The notes under the pieces: model-generated
What the model was told of the DNA's origin: nothing
The model's database searches: none
The model's input: only the letters and a program-made list of their open reading frames with translations
Source of the DNA: Cyclobacterium sp.
GTDB lineage: Bacteria; Bacteroidota; Bacteroidia; Cytophagales; Cyclobacteriaceae
Assembly: GCF_014762705.1 (NCBI RefSeq)
Contig: NZ_JABURL010000060.1
Span: 1-64,000 of the forward strand
Length of the DNA stretch: 64,000 nt
Direction of reading: 5' to 3'
Position numbers and translations under genes: made by a program
Part shown: one piece after another, positions 7,478-17,315 of the stretch
How positions within the stretch are numbered: position 1 is the stretch's first letter
Layout of the letters: each line of letters starts with the position of its first letter

Positions 7478-8551
7478 ATGAAGCTATTGGACAAATTGAT
7501 CATAAAGGATTTCCTCAAAACCTACCTGTTTGTGGTTTTGATGCTGATCATGGTGGTGCTGGTGCTGGATTTCACGGAGAAAAACGATACCTATATAAGA
7601 AATAATGTGCCCACAGGTGAGGTATTGCAGTACATGCTGAATTACGGGTTGTACCTGAACAACCTGCTTACGCCAATAACAGTTTTCATTTCGGTGATTT
7701 TTATCACCTCAAAAATGGCGGGAAGAACGGAGATTATTGCCATTTTAAGTAGTGGGGTAAGTTTCATGCGGATGCTGGTCCCTTTTCTTTTATCGGCCAT
7801 TTTAATTGCGGTGGTGAGTTTTCTGCTCAACGGCTGGGTACTGCCTGTGGCTACAGCAGGAGTTTCGCAGTTTAAAGTAGAGTACCTGGACAAACAACAA
7901 CAGTCCAATCTGCAACATATCCACATCAAGGTGGCTCCAAATGTATATGCCTATCTTTTACGGTATTTTACCTCTAACAATTCCGGTTACAATTTTACCC
8001 TGGAGCATATTGAAGAGGGCAAATTGCTATCCAAATTCTCTGCAGACAGAATCGTTTGGGATACAACTACCAATGCCTGGAGTGCAAAAAACTGGAAACT
8101 TCGGGAATTGCAGGAAATGGGGGAGCGATGGGATGCCGGCGATGAGATGGATACCACCTTATCCATTACCCCCAATGATTTTGACCTGCCGCTGAACCAC
8201 CATGAAACCTTAACCCTTCCAGAACTTACTGAACAGATAAAAATCCTGGAAGAAAGAGGGGCGGATAATATCAGCTTTTACCGCATAGAAAAGTATGTGC
8301 GTTTCATGTCTCCTTTTGCCGCCATTCTGCTCACCTTTATCGGGGTCATTGTCTCTGCCAAAAAGACCAGGGGAGGATCGGGGTTTAAGATTGCTCTTGG
8401 CTTTCTTCTGGCATTCGTGTACATCATTCTCTTTCTCCTTTCAAGGACATTTGCGGAAGCCGGTACTGCCTATCCGGTTTTGGCCGTTTGGATACCAAAT
8501 ATAGTATTTGGTTTGACGGGATTGATTTTATACAAGACCATACCCCGGTAA
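7478..8551 (+). CDS. LptF/LptG family permease
   Basis: Inner-membrane component of the lipopolysaccharide export transporter that moves LPS from the inner membrane to the periplasmic bridge. The 357-residue protein shows the family order: three N-terminal membrane helices (about 12-32, 58-78, 100-125), a periplasmic beta domain (about 130-265) and three C-terminal helices. The start MKLLDKLIIKDFLKTYLF is typical. Partner proteins LptB and LptC are not in the window. It follows tgt, an order I recall from other Bacteroidota. Whether it is LptF or LptG cannot be settled from one copy. Confidence 0.9.
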   Translation: MKLLDKLIIKDFLKTYLFVVLMLIMVVLVLDFTEKNDTYIRNNVPTGEVLQYMLNYGLYLNNLLTPITVFISVIFITSKMAGRTEIIAILSSGVSFMRMLVPFLLSAILIAVVSFLLNGWVLPVATAGVSQFKVEYLDKQQQSNLQHIHIKVAPNVYAYLLRYFTSNNSGYNFTLEHIEEGKLLSKFSADRIVWDTTTNAWSAKNWKLRELQEMGERWDAGDEMDTTLSITPNDFDLPLNHHETLTLPELTEQIKILEERGADNISFYRIEKYVRFMSPFAAILLTFIGVIVSAKKTRGGSGFKIALGFLLAFVYIILFLLSRTFAEAGTAYPVLAVWIPNIVFGLTGLILYKTIPR

Positions 8552-8552
8552 A

Positions 8553-9470
8553 ATGGAGCTGGCCACAGTAAAAGATTATTTATGGCTGCATCTGGTGGTC
8601 CTGATTTGGGGCTTTACCGCTGTTTTGGGTTTGTTGATTTCTCTTCCTCCGGTAGAAATTGTGATTTACAGGACATTAATGGCGGGTGCCGGACTTTTTA
8701 TATTGATTAAACTAAAGAAAAAACCTGTAAAAGTCAGCTGGTCGAATTTGGGCAAATTCCTGTTGACGGGGGGATTGATAGGAGCGCATTGGATTTTATT
8801 TTTCTGGTCAGCGCAGGTATCCACTGCTTCGGTCTGTCTGGCTGGGATGGCCACCTGTTCTCTGTGGACAGCCATCATCGAACCTCTTGTAAACCGGGAG
8901 CCTGTTAAATGGTATGAGGTATTTCTCGGGCTGCTGGTTATTTTGGGCCTGCTGGTCATATTCAAATTTGAAACCGGCTATTGGCTGGGGCTGAGCATGG
9001 CTGTTATTGCAGCACTAATCGGAGCCATATTTACAGTGGTCAATGGGCGATTGATCAAGTCCAGTAGTCCATTCATCATTACGTTTTATGAAATGCTGGG
9101 AGCCTGTCTGGCGGCATTGAGTTTTTTGCCTTTCTACGCTTTCTATTTTTCTTCAGGAAGCATTAGCTGGTTGCCTCAGGGCTGGGACTGGTTTTGGTTG
9201 TTGGTTCTTTCGCAGGTGTGTACGGTTTTTGCTTTTACTGCCTCTGTCCATTTGATGAAAAGGGTCACAGCTTTTGCCATCAACCTGACAATCAATATGG
9301 AACCGGTGTATGGTATTCTGCTTGCCTTTTTGGTATTTGGAGAAAAAGAAAAAATGACAGCAGGCTTCTACTTGGGAACCATGGTCATTCTCTTTTCCGT
9401 ATGTCTGTACCCTGTCATCCAGTATGCCCTCAAAAGGAAGATGACCCGGCAATTGCGTAGACTGCAATAA
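8553..9470 (+). CDS. EamA/DMT family membrane transporter
   Basis: A 305-residue protein with about ten hydrophobic helices arranged as two EamA repeats (roughly 10-140 and 150-290). Family members export amino acids, nucleotides or other metabolites, or take up sugars; the substrate here is unknown. The second repeat contains the conserved pattern VTAFAINLTINMEPVYG followed by FLVFGE. The start lies one base after the LptF/LptG stop, so the two are cotranscribed. It converges on ispE with only 3 bp between the stop codons. Confidence 0.88.
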   Translation: MELATVKDYLWLHLVVLIWGFTAVLGLLISLPPVEIVIYRTLMAGAGLFILIKLKKKPVKVSWSNLGKFLLTGGLIGAHWILFFWSAQVSTASVCLAGMATCSLWTAIIEPLVNREPVKWYEVFLGLLVILGLLVIFKFETGYWLGLSMAVIAALIGAIFTVVNGRLIKSSSPFIITFYEMLGACLAALSFLPFYAFYFSSGSISWLPQGWDWFWLLVLSQVCTVFAFTASVHLMKRVTAFAINLTINMEPVYGILLAFLVFGEKEKMTAGFYLGTMVILFSVCLYPVIQYALKRKMTRQLRRLQ

Positions 9471-9473
9471 GTG

Positions 9474-10283
9474 TTAATCAAGCGCTTTACGCACCTGTAT
9501 ATAGTGGTCCCTAAAGGAAAGCTTTTCCGGCTCTTCTGAAAATAAGCCGAAAACGGATGAACCTGAGCCCGACATAGAAGCGTACCAGGCACCTGCCTGA
9601 TACAGTGAAGATTTGATAGCTGAAAGTATGGGGTATTTTTTAAAGAGGCTGCTTTCAAAATCATTGGTAAGATCTTTTTTCCAGTCTTCAGGTTTCTTCA
9701 ATATTTCCTTCAGGTCTTTCTGCCCGGATCTGGGTTGTACACCGGCATAAGCTTCCTGGGTACTGATATGAATTCCCGGATGAATAAGGTACAGCCAGTT
9801 TCCGGACAGCTTCACCGCGGCAGGTTGGAGCAACTCCCCTCTTCCTGTGGCGATCTGGGCCTGATTTTCAATGAAAAAAGGACAGTCGCTGCCCAACCGG
9901 GCCGCGTACTGTTTAAGTTTTTGTTTGTCAATTTTTAACTCAAAGATATCATTCAACATGGACAGTGCGAAAGCTGCATCGGCAGATCCCCCGCCAAGGC
10001 CTGCCCCAATAGGTATGTTTTTATGCAGGTGGATTTGAACAGGTGATAATTGAGGGAAATCAGCCCCCAATAAATGATACGCCTTTAAGATCAGGTTATT
10101 TTCAGATTCACCAGGAATGGCTATTCCACTACTACTGAACCCGGAAGTATCGGATGGGATTATTTCCAATGCATCACTAACAGGAATAGGGTACATGCAG
10201 GTGCTGATTTCGTGGAAGTTGTCTTTTCTTTTGCCAAGGATTTGAAGCCCCAGATTTATTTTTGCGTTAGGAAAAGTGATCAT
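9474..10283 (-). CDS. ispE: 4-diphosphocytidyl-2-C-methyl-D-erythritol kinase
   Basis: GHMP-family kinase of the non-mevalonate (MEP) isoprenoid pathway; phosphorylates the 2-hydroxyl of CDP-methylerythritol with ATP. The 269-residue protein has the catalytic Lys8 in FPNAKINLGL, the glycine-rich ATP loop PIGAGLGGGSADAA at 91-104 and the catalytic Asp133 in LGSDCPFF. MSGSGSSVFG near the C-terminus is the third GHMP motif. It stands alone on the minus strand, back to back with the ilv leader region. Confidence 0.95.
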   Translation of the reverse strand: MITFPNAKINLGLQILGKRKDNFHEISTCMYPIPVSDALEIIPSDTSGFSSSGIAIPGESENNLILKAYHLLGADFPQLSPVQIHLHKNIPIGAGLGGGSADAAFALSMLNDIFELKIDKQKLKQYAARLGSDCPFFIENQAQIATGRGELLQPAAVKLSGNWLYLIHPGIHISTQEAYAGVQPRSGQKDLKEILKKPEDWKKDLTNDFESSLFKKYPILSAIKSSLYQAGAWYASMSGSGSSVFGLFSEEPEKLSFRDHYIQVRKALD

Positions 10284-10586
10284 GATAAAGTGCCTTTTGA
10301 ATCCAAAAATAAAATAAAGCCATGGATAAATTAAAGGGACAAGGACAATTCCTCTGAAAGAAAAATCATTTGGGGGATAAAGGGTGGTGAAAGGGACAGT
10401 TAAAGCCTGTTTTGGGGAAAAAATTTAACAAATGTTTGCATCAGAATAATATTTTGAAATTTTTTACATTAGTAAAATTTAAAAAATTAAATTCTACACT
10501 TTACTTAATAATAAACTATAATTTCTATTTCTATTTCAAATGCCTAATATTATTATTTCTCATAAATTAAAAAATGAAATAAAATA
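10284..10586. other. AT-rich spacer between ispE and the ilv promoter
   Basis: About 300 bp without a gene. The part next to ispE contains a minus-strand TATTTTTG that could be its -7 element, but no upstream TTG at the right distance was found. The rest is very AT-rich (10430-10586). I saw no RNA gene or long repeat. Confidence 0.5.
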
Positions 10587-10617
10587 TTGTAAGTATGGAT
10601 TATGGGTTTTAATATTG
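10587..10617 (+). promoter_or_regulatory. promoter of the ilv/leu operon
   Basis: TTG at 10587-10589 is separated by 20 nt from TAATATTG at 10610-10617, one mismatch from TAnnTTTG. This spacing fits Bacteroidota promoters. The expected start near 10623 would give a leader RNA of about 45 nt before the leader peptide start. Confidence 0.5.
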
Positions 10618-10668
10618 CATTATCATTAGAACCAAAAAGGTAAAGATTACCATTTAAAAAAACGAAAT

Positions 10669-10716
10669 ATGTTCATTCTGGTCAGCCTTGTCGTACTTAT
10701 CGTCATTATCATCTAG
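10669..10716 (+). CDS. ilv operon leader peptide, MFILVSLVVLIVIII
   Basis: A 15-codon open frame, ATG to TAG, preceded by an A-rich stretch (ttaaaaaaacgaaat) typical of translation starts in this phylum. Twelve of its 15 residues are branched-chain: five Ile, three Leu and four Val. It is followed by a terminator and a competing antiterminator and then by ilvD. A peptide so rich in the operon's end products is the signature of ribosome-stalling attenuation, as in E. coli ilvL. The stop codon lies four bases before segment 2 of the attenuator, so a ribosome at the stop would cover it. The gene is too short for routine gene callers. Confidence 0.88.
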   Translation: MFILVSLVVLIVIII

Positions 10717-10720
10717 AGAG

Positions 10721-10773
10721 GGATGAAGCGCTGATCTATTGCCGATAGAAAAATACCATAAAGTGCTTCATTC
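10721..10773 (+). promoter_or_regulatory. antiterminator of the ilv attenuator
   Basis: Segment 2, GGATGAAGCGCT (10721-10732), is complementary to segment 3, AGTGCTTCATTC (10762-10773), over 12 bp with two G:U pairs. Segment 3 is also the 5' arm of the terminator stem at 10761-10786, so the two structures exclude each other. Confidence 0.8.
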
Positions 10774-10792
10774 GAGTGAAGCACTTTTTTTT
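10761..10792 (+). terminator. attenuator terminator before ilvD
   Basis: Perfect ten-base-pair stem, aagtgcttca (10761-10770) with tgaagcactt (10777-10786), loop ttcgag, followed by a run of T to 10792. It lies 36 bp before ilvD and would stop transcription when the leader peptide is translated without stalling. Confidence 0.92.
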
Positions 10793-10827
10793 ATAAGCCA
10801 GTTGTTAAAAAAAAATAGATTAAATAA

Positions 10828-12510
10828 ATGAGTGATTCAAAGAAACACAGTTGGGAGGTAAGTGATAATCAGGAAAATCCTGCTTCAATGGCCATGTTGT
10901 ATGCCACCGGGCTTTCAGATGAAAAGATGAAACAACCCTTTGTGGGAGTGGCGAGCTGTGGATATGAGAGTAATCCCTGTAACATGCACCTCAATGATTT
11001 CGCAAGAGCCATCAAGGCTGCTACAGTGAAATCCAAGCTGACTGGAATGGTTTTCAATACAATAGGTATCAGTGACGGAATTTCCATGGGAACAGCAGGG
11101 ATGCGGTACAGTTTGCCTTCCAGGGAAATCATTGCGGACTCCATTGAATCATTTATTTTAGGTCATTCTTTCGATGGGATTGTAGCAGTGGCTGGTTGTG
11201 ATAAAAACATGCCAGGGGCCATTATGGGCATGCTGCGGGTCAACCGGCCCAGCATCATGGTCTATGGGGGTACCATCCGTTCCGGGAAATACAAAGGCGA
11301 GAAACTCAATATCGTTTCAGCATTTGAAGCCTACGGCAAGCGCATCAAAGACGAGATTTCAGATGAGGACTATATGGGCGTCATTAAGAATGCCTGTCCG
11401 GGAGCAGGTGCATGCGGCGGGATGTATACCGCAAACACCATGTCTTCGGCCATAGAAGCCATGGGGCTTTCCCTGCCTTACAGTGCCTCTAACCCGGCCA
11501 ATTCCAAAGAAAAAGCTGCAGAATGTGAGGCTGCAGGAGAGTTTATTGCTAACCTCCTGGCCATGGACCTTAAGCCAAAAGACATCCTTACCAGAAAGAG
11601 TCTGGAAAACGCCGTCCGGGTAGTGGTAGCATTGGCAGGAAGTACCAATGCAGTTCTTCATTTGCTGGCCATTGCGCGTACGGCTGGCATAGATTTTGGC
11701 CTGGAAGATTTTAAACGAATCAATGCAAGTACGCCTGTTTTGGGTGATTTCAAGCCAAGTGGCAAATACCTTATGGAAGACCTGCACGAGCAGGGTGGGC
11801 TTCCGGCATTTATGAAGTATTTGCTGGATAATGGTTTGTTGCATGGAGATTGCATGACAGTAACCGGTAAGACGATTGCGGAAAACCTGGCCAACATTGC
11901 TCCGGTCAAGGCAGAAAAGGGAAGTGTAATCTGCCCGCTGGAGGATCCGATTAAGGCCACAGGTCATTTGTGTATCTTAAATGGAAACCTGGCACCTGAA
12001 GGTGCAGTGGCCAAAATTTCCGGAAAAGAGGGTGTTTCTTTTACCGGACCGGCCAAGGTTTACAATTCAGAGCAGGAGGCCAATGACGCCATGAAAAACC
12101 AGGAGGTTCAGAAAGGTGATGTGGTTGTGATCAGGTATGTAGGTCCCAAGGGGGGACCGGGAATGCCGGAGATGTTGAAACCCACTTCCATAATCATTGG
12201 CTCCGGCCTGGGTTCGGATGTGGCTTTGATTACAGATGGGCGATTTTCCGGAGGAACCCATGGTTTTGTGGTAGGACATGTAACGCCCGAAGCCTATGTA
12301 GGAGGACCGATCGGACTCTTGCAGAATGGTGATATCGTAACCATCAATGCGGAAAGTTTGGAAATCAGCTGCAATGTTACTCCTGAAGCCTTTGAAGAAA
12401 GGAAAAAAACCTGGGTTAACAAAGATTTAAGCCATTTAAATGGAACGCTAAAAAAATATTCTCAGTTAGTTTCTACGGCATCCGAGGGGTGCGTGACAGA
12501 TAAAAGTTAA
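10828..12510 (+). CDS. ilvD: dihydroxy-acid dehydratase
   Basis: Dehydrates 2,3-dihydroxyisovalerate and 2,3-dihydroxy-3-methylvalerate to the keto acids of valine and isoleucine, using an iron-sulfur cluster. The 560-residue protein has the three cluster-type cysteines: Cys51 in CNMHL, Cys124 in GCDKNMPG and Cys196 in [11 protein letters not shown]. The C-terminal swivel domain contains [15 protein letters not shown]. First gene of the operon, placed 36 bp after the attenuator terminator. Confidence 0.97.
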   Translation: MSDSKKHSWEVSDNQENPASMAMLYATGLSDEKMKQPFVGVASCGYESNPCNMHLNDFARAIKAATVKSKLTGMVFNTIGISDGISMGTAGMRYSLPSREIIADSIESFILGHSFDGIVAVAGCDKNMPGAIMGMLRVNRPSIMVYGGTIRSGKYKGEKLNIVSAFEAYGKRIKDEISDEDYMGVIKNACPGAGACGGMYTANTMSSAIEAMGLSLPYSASNPANSKEKAAECEAAGEFIANLLAMDLKPKDILTRKSLENAVRVVVALAGSTNAVLHLLAIARTAGIDFGLEDFKRINASTPVLGDFKPSGKYLMEDLHEQGGLPAFMKYLLDNGLLHGDCMTVTGKTIAENLANIAPVKAEKGSVICPLEDPIKATGHLCILNGNLAPEGAVAKISGKEGVSFTGPAKVYNSEQEANDAMKNQEVQKGDVVVIRYVGPKGGPGMPEMLKPTSIIIGSGLGSDVALITDGRFSGGTHGFVVGHVTPEAYVGGPIGLLQNGDIVTINAESLEISCNVTPEAFEERKKTWVNKDLSHLNGTLKKYSQLVSTASEGCVTDKS

Positions 12511-12515
12511 CGATT

Positions 12516-14210
12516 ATGAATGATTCCCGAATAAGAGGTGCTGAAATAGTCATCAAGTCATTGGTGGCAGAAAACGCCAGATACATCTTTGGCTACCCTG
12601 GAGGAGCCATAATGCCGGTATATGATGCCCTGTACGATTATATGGATCATATCCAGCACATTCTGACCAGACACGAGCAGGGGGCCATACATGCGGCCCA
12701 GGGCTATGCCCGGGTTTCCGGCCAGGTGGGTGTCTGTATGGCTACTTCCGGCCCTGGAGCGACCAATTTGATTACAGGTATTGCTGACGCGCTTATTGAC
12801 AGCACGCCATTGGTATGCATTACCGGGCAGGTTGCTTCTCATTTGTTAGGTACGGATGCTTTTCAGGAAACAGATGTGGTAGGCATATCCATGCCGGGTA
12901 CAAAATGGAATATTCAGGTTCGAAAGGTGGAAGATATAGCTCCTGCCATCGCCAAGGGATTTCATATAGCCCGTTCGGGAAGGCCTGGTCCGGTTTTGAT
13001 CGACATTACCAAAGATGCACAAACAGCCCTTGGGGAATTCAATTATGTTCCTTGCCTGAATATAAGGTCGTACAGACCCTACCCCAAGTTGGAGGATAGT
13101 ATCATAGTTCAGGCAGCAAATCTTATCAATCAGGCAAAGAAACCCTATGTTCTGTTTGGACAGGGAGTGATATTGGGAAAGGCCGAAAAGGCTTTGCAGG
13201 AATTCCTCGATAAATCGGGAATACCTGCAGCTTGTACGTTACTGGGTACGGGTGCCTTATCAGAGGATCATCCCAATTATGTAGGAAAATTGGGGATGCA
13301 CGGGAACTATGGGCCCAATATTTTGACCAACCAATGTGATGTACTGATTGCAATTGGAATGCGTTTTGATGACCGGGTTACCGGGGATGTGAAACGCTAT
13401 GCCAAACAGGCAAAAGTTATTCACCTGGAATTGGACCCTGCAGAGATTAATAAAAATGTAAAATGTGAGGTGGCTGTTTTGGGTGATTGCCGCATTAGCC
13501 TGGAGAAGCTTACTGAAAAAGTAGAAAAACGATCCCATCCCGAATGGATTAAAGCATTCAGGGAATTGGAAGCCGAAGAAAAGAGGGTGGTTGTAGGAAA
13601 TGACCTTTCACCTACTAAAGTTGGCTTAACCATGGGAGAGGTTATTCGCCATATCAATGAATTTAAATCAGATGATGCCATTCTGGTAACGGATGTGGGG
13701 CAACACCAAATGGTAGCCTGGAGGTATTTTGAATACAAAACCACACGTACCCAGGTAACCTCAGGGGGATTGGGAACCATGGGTTTTGCCCTTCCCGCAG
13801 CCTTGGGAGCTCAGTTGCATGATTTCAACAGACAGGTAATCTGTGTGGTAGGTGATGGTGGCATACAAATGACCATTCAGGAGTTGGGTACCATTATGCA
13901 GACCCAGGCCCCGGTAAAGGTGGTTTTATTGAACAATAATTTCCTGGGCATGGTAAGGCAGTGGCAACAATTGTTTTTCGACAAGCGCTATTCCTTTACT
14001 GAGTTGGATAACCCTGATTTTATTAAAATAGCGGAAGCGTATCATTTCAAAGTTCAGAAAGTTGGCATACGTGGGGACCTGCGTCAGGCAGTTGCAGAAA
14101 TGTTTGTCCATGAAGGACCTTATTTTCTTGAAGTAGTGGTAGAAAAAGAAGACAATGTATTCCCAATGATTGCTTCAGGGAGTTCAGTTGAAGAGGTTAG
14201 ACTTAGTTGA
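12516..14210 (+). CDS. ilvB: acetolactate synthase, large (catalytic) subunit
   Basis: Thiamine-diphosphate enzyme that condenses two pyruvates, or pyruvate with 2-ketobutyrate, in the first common step of valine and isoleucine synthesis. The 564-residue chain shows the catalytic glutamate Glu54 in TRHEQGAIHAAQGYAR, the FAD-associated middle domain (about 190-330) and the ThDP-Mg motif VVGDGGIQMTIQEL through LLNNNFLGMVRQWQ near 445-480. It begins 5 bp after ilvD and is followed by its regulatory subunit after 3 bp. Confidence 0.97.
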   Translation: MNDSRIRGAEIVIKSLVAENARYIFGYPGGAIMPVYDALYDYMDHIQHILTRHEQGAIHAAQGYARVSGQVGVCMATSGPGATNLITGIADALIDSTPLVCITGQVASHLLGTDAFQETDVVGISMPGTKWNIQVRKVEDIAPAIAKGFHIARSGRPGPVLIDITKDAQTALGEFNYVPCLNIRSYRPYPKLEDSIIVQAANLINQAKKPYVLFGQGVILGKAEKALQEFLDKSGIPAACTLLGTGALSEDHPNYVGKLGMHGNYGPNILTNQCDVLIAIGMRFDDRVTGDVKRYAKQAKVIHLELDPAEINKNVKCEVAVLGDCRISLEKLTEKVEKRSHPEWIKAFRELEAEEKRVVVGNDLSPTKVGLTMGEVIRHINEFKSDDAILVTDVGQHQMVAWRYFEYKTTRTQVTSGGLGTMGFALPAALGAQLHDFNRQVICVVGDGGIQMTIQELGTIMQTQAPVKVVLLNNNFLGMVRQWQQLFFDKRYSFTELDNPDFIKIAEAYHFKVQKVGIRGDLRQAVAEMFVHEGPYFLEVVVEKEDNVFPMIASGSSVEEVRLS

Positions 14211-14213
14211 TTC

Positions 14214-14717
14214 ATGATGAATAAAAGATACACCATTTCTGTATTTACAGAAAATTTCATAGGTATACTCAGTAGAATAACGCTGATTTTTACTCGTAGA
14301 GGCATTAATATTGATGGGTTTACCGCATCAGAAAGCAGGGAAGAAGGCATCTACAGAATAACCATTGTGGTTCATACCACCGAAGAGCAAATCATTCAGC
14401 TATCCAAGCAGATAGAAAAGATCATAGACGTGATCAAGGCTTTTTATTACCTGGATGATGAAATGGTTTTTCAGGAAATTGCCTTGTACAAAATCCCCAT
14501 CGATAATATTGACTCTGGATTGGAAAAAGTAATCCGGCAACACAATGCCAGGATCATTTCAGCAGAGAAAGACTTTGTGGTAGTTGAAATGACGGGTCAC
14601 AAAGAAGAGACCCAGGAATTACTGGAGGTTCTGAAGGATTTCAATGTTTTGGAATTTGTGCGATCGGGGAGAGTGGCCGTGGCCAAGCCTATGGAAACCA
14701 TAGATAAATATTTGTAA
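14214..14717 (+). CDS. ilvN: acetolactate synthase, small (regulatory) subunit
   Basis: Regulatory partner of IlvB that confers valine feedback inhibition in characterised homologues. The 167-residue protein begins with an ACT domain (about residues 4-75; FTENFIGILSRITLIFTRRGINIDGFTASES) followed by the ACT-like C-terminal domain. Two adjacent ATG codons offer starts at 14214 and 14217; the choice changes one residue. Length and order are typical of the ilvBN pair. Confidence 0.95.
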   Translation: MMNKRYTISVFTENFIGILSRITLIFTRRGINIDGFTASESREEGIYRITIVVHTTEEQIIQLSKQIEKIIDVIKAFYYLDDEMVFQEIALYKIPIDNIDSGLEKVIRQHNARIISAEKDFVVVEMTGHKEETQELLEVLKDFNVLEFVRSGRVAVAKPMETIDKYL

Positions 14718-14747
14718 CCTATTTAAAATTAATTTTAATATATAATT

Positions 14748-15791
14748 ATGAAACTGAAGTTCGGTACTGTTGAAGAAAATGTTGTAACAAGAGAGGAGTT
14801 CCCTCTTGAAAAAGCCAAAGAAGTACTAAAAGATGAGGTGATTGCCGTTTTGGGCTACGGAGTACAGGGGCCCGGACAGGCCCTTAACCTAAAAGACAAT
14901 GGATTCAATGTCATTGTTGGTCAGCGTAAGGATTCTAAAACCTGGGATAAGGCCATAGCAGATGGCTGGGTACCTGGGGAAACCCTTTTTGAATTGGAGG
15001 AAGCCTGCGAAAAGGGGACCATTCTTCAGTTTTTGTTGTCTGATGCCGGACAAATTGCCCTTTGGCCTACGGTTAAGAAGCATTTGAAAGCTGGAAAGGC
15101 ATTGTATTTTTCTCATGGTTTTGGTGTAACCTACAAGGACCAGACCGGCATTATTCCGCCCAAAGATGTGGATGTGATTTTGGTAGCACCAAAAGGCTCA
15201 GGAACTTCATTGAGGAGAATGTTTGTTGAGGGTAGGGGTTTGAACTCTTCATTTGCCATTTACCAGGACGCAACCGGTAAAGCCCGGGACAGAGCGGTGG
15301 CGCTGGGTATAGGTGTAGGTTCCGGATATTTGTTCGAAACGGACTTCTATAAAGAAGTAACTTCGGATCTTACCGGAGAAAGAGGAACATTGATGGGAGC
15401 TATTCAGGGCATTTTCGCAGCTCAGTATGAAGTGTTGAGGGCCAATGGGCATTCTCCTTCAGAGGCGTTTAACGAAACTGTAGAAGAACTTACCCAAAGT
15501 TTGATGCCATTGGTGGCCGAAAACGGAATGGATTGGATGTATGCCAATTGTTCTACCACTGCTCAAAGGGGCGCTTTGGATTGGTGGAAGCCTTTCAGGG
15601 ATGCCACCAAACCTGTTTTTGAAGAATTATACAACAGTGTAAAAGCAGGTAAGGAAGCCGCCAAGTCAATAGAATCCAACAGCAAATCAGATTACAGGGT
15701 GAAGTTGGAAGAAGAGTTAAAGGAATTGAGAGAATCAGAAATGTGGCAGGCAGGTGCAACTGTCCGTAAATTAAGACCGGAGAACAATTAA
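14748..15791 (+). CDS. ilvC: ketol-acid reductoisomerase, fungal-like
   Basis: NADPH- and Mg-dependent enzyme that isomerises and reduces acetolactate or acetohydroxybutyrate. The 347-residue protein has the dinucleotide motif LGYGVQGPGQALNLKDNG near 36-53 and the metal-site segment SDLTGERG. The C-terminal half (GHSPSEAFNETVEE, CSTTAQRGALDWW, ending in VRKLRPEN) recalls the yeast mitochondrial enzyme Ilv5 much more than E. coli or Bacillus IlvC, where the metal motif reads DLxGEQ. That comparison is from memory. It is preceded by a 30-bp AT-rich gap and followed by leuA after 3 bp. Confidence 0.95.
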   Translation: MKLKFGTVEENVVTREEFPLEKAKEVLKDEVIAVLGYGVQGPGQALNLKDNGFNVIVGQRKDSKTWDKAIADGWVPGETLFELEEACEKGTILQFLLSDAGQIALWPTVKKHLKAGKALYFSHGFGVTYKDQTGIIPPKDVDVILVAPKGSGTSLRRMFVEGRGLNSSFAIYQDATGKARDRAVALGIGVGSGYLFETDFYKEVTSDLTGERGTLMGAIQGIFAAQYEVLRANGHSPSEAFNETVEELTQSLMPLVAENGMDWMYANCSTTAQRGALDWWKPFRDATKPVFEELYNSVKAGKEAAKSIESNSKSDYRVKLEEELKELRESEMWQAGATVRKLRPENN

Positions 15792-15794
15792 ATC

Positions 15795-17294
15795 ATGTCA
15801 GAAAAGCTTTGGATATTCGATACCACCCTAAGGGATGGTGAACAGGTACCGGGTTGTCAACTCGATACCAGGGAAAAGATTGTGGTAGCCAAGGCTTTGG
15901 AAGAACTGGGTGTTGATATCCTTGAGGCTGGATTTCCCATATCCAGCCCCGGGGATTTTAATTCCGTAGTAGAAATATCAAAGTCAGTGGACCGGCCAAT
16001 TATCTGTGCCTTATCCAGGGCAGTGGAAAAAGATATTGAAGTGGCTGCGGAAGCATTGCGTTTTGCCAAAAGGAGCAGGATTCATACTGGTATAGGCGTT
16101 TCAGGCTACCACATACAACACAAACTCAGAAGTACGCCGGAAGCCGTAATGGAGAAAGCCATAAAAGCTGTGAAGCTGGCCCGGAATCTTGTGGAAGAAG
16201 TGGAGTTTTATGCCGAAGATGCAGGCCGGGCAGATCCGGAATTTCTCACCCGAATTCTGGAAGCCGTCATTAAAGCCGGAGCCAGGGTCGTCAATATTCC
16301 GGATACCACCGGTTATTGTCTTCCGGAACAATATGGTAACATCATCCGGCATTTAAAAGAAAATGTTTCCAATATCGATCAGGCCATTATTGCCACGCAT
16401 TGTCACAATGATTTGGGATTGGCCACAGCCAATAGCATTTCCGGAGAGCTGAATGGGGCAAGGCAGGTGGAAGTGAACATGAACGGAATAGGATACAAGT
16501 CAAGAAATACTTCACTTGAGGAAGAAGTCATGGCTATCAAAAGGCAAACGAAAATACACGTATATACAGAAATCAACACCAAAAAAATATACGAAACCAG
16601 CAGGATCATTTCCAAGCTGATGAATATGCCGATTCAGCCCAATAAGGCGATTGTTGGCAGAAACGCCTTTGCACATTCTTCGGGAATCCATCAGGATGGA
16701 GTGCTTAAAAACAGGGAAAATTATGAGATAATGGACCCCAAAGATGTTGGGGTGGAAGAATCTTCCATTGTCCTGACGGCAAGAAGCGGCCGGGCAGCCC
16801 TAAAGCACCATTTGAAATTGCTCGGGTTTGAATTTGAAAAGGAGAAGCTGGATGAGATCTATGAAGATTTTCTGGTTTTAGCTGATGCCAAGCGGGACAT
16901 TGGAAGGAAAGACTTGCTATCCCTTTTGGGAGAACATATAGAAAATTCACCTTTTATCTCTCTTGAGCAGATTACCTATCAGGGCAAAGAAGGCGAAGAA
17001 GCCAGGGCAGAGATCAGTTTGGCTATCGGAGACGATATCAAACAGGGGGCTTCCACAGGCAATGGGCCTGTAGATGCAGTGATCAAGGCCATCAAACAAC
17101 TTATTTCTCAAGAGGTAATCCTGGATGAGTTTTTGATTCAGGCCATGACAAAAGGAAGTGATGATACATGCAAAGTGCATATGCGCTTGATGCATGAAGG
17201 GAAGCCTTATCATGGATTTGGGTCCGAAACAGATATTGTGTTGGCTTCTGCCAAAGCTTTCGTAGATGCTTTAAATAAGTTACATGTCAAGTAA
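15795..17294 (+). CDS. leuA: 2-isopropylmalate synthase
   Basis: Condenses acetyl-CoA with 2-ketoisovalerate, the committed step to leucine. The 499-residue chain has the N-terminal TIM barrel with [12 protein letters not shown] near residue 9, the metal-binding HCHNDLG near 202, and [14 protein letters not shown]. The C-terminal third carries the LeuA allosteric domain that binds leucine in homologues. A second member of the same superfamily lies downstream (cimA), but this one has the canonical LeuA motifs (HSSGIHQDG). Confidence 0.95.
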   Translation: MSEKLWIFDTTLRDGEQVPGCQLDTREKIVVAKALEELGVDILEAGFPISSPGDFNSVVEISKSVDRPIICALSRAVEKDIEVAAEALRFAKRSRIHTGIGVSGYHIQHKLRSTPEAVMEKAIKAVKLARNLVEEVEFYAEDAGRADPEFLTRILEAVIKAGARVVNIPDTTGYCLPEQYGNIIRHLKENVSNIDQAIIATHCHNDLGLATANSISGELNGARQVEVNMNGIGYKSRNTSLEEEVMAIKRQTKIHVYTEINTKKIYETSRIISKLMNMPIQPNKAIVGRNAFAHSSGIHQDGVLKNRENYEIMDPKDVGVEESSIVLTARSGRAALKHHLKLLGFEFEKEKLDEIYEDFLVLADAKRDIGRKDLLSLLGEHIENSPFISLEQITYQGKEGEEARAEISLAIGDDIKQGASTGNGPVDAVIKAIKQLISQEVILDEFLIQAMTKGSDDTCKVHMRLMHEGKPYHGFGSETDIVLASAKAFVDALNKLHVK

Positions 17295-17315
17295 GTTGAC
17301 AAAAAATTAACCATA

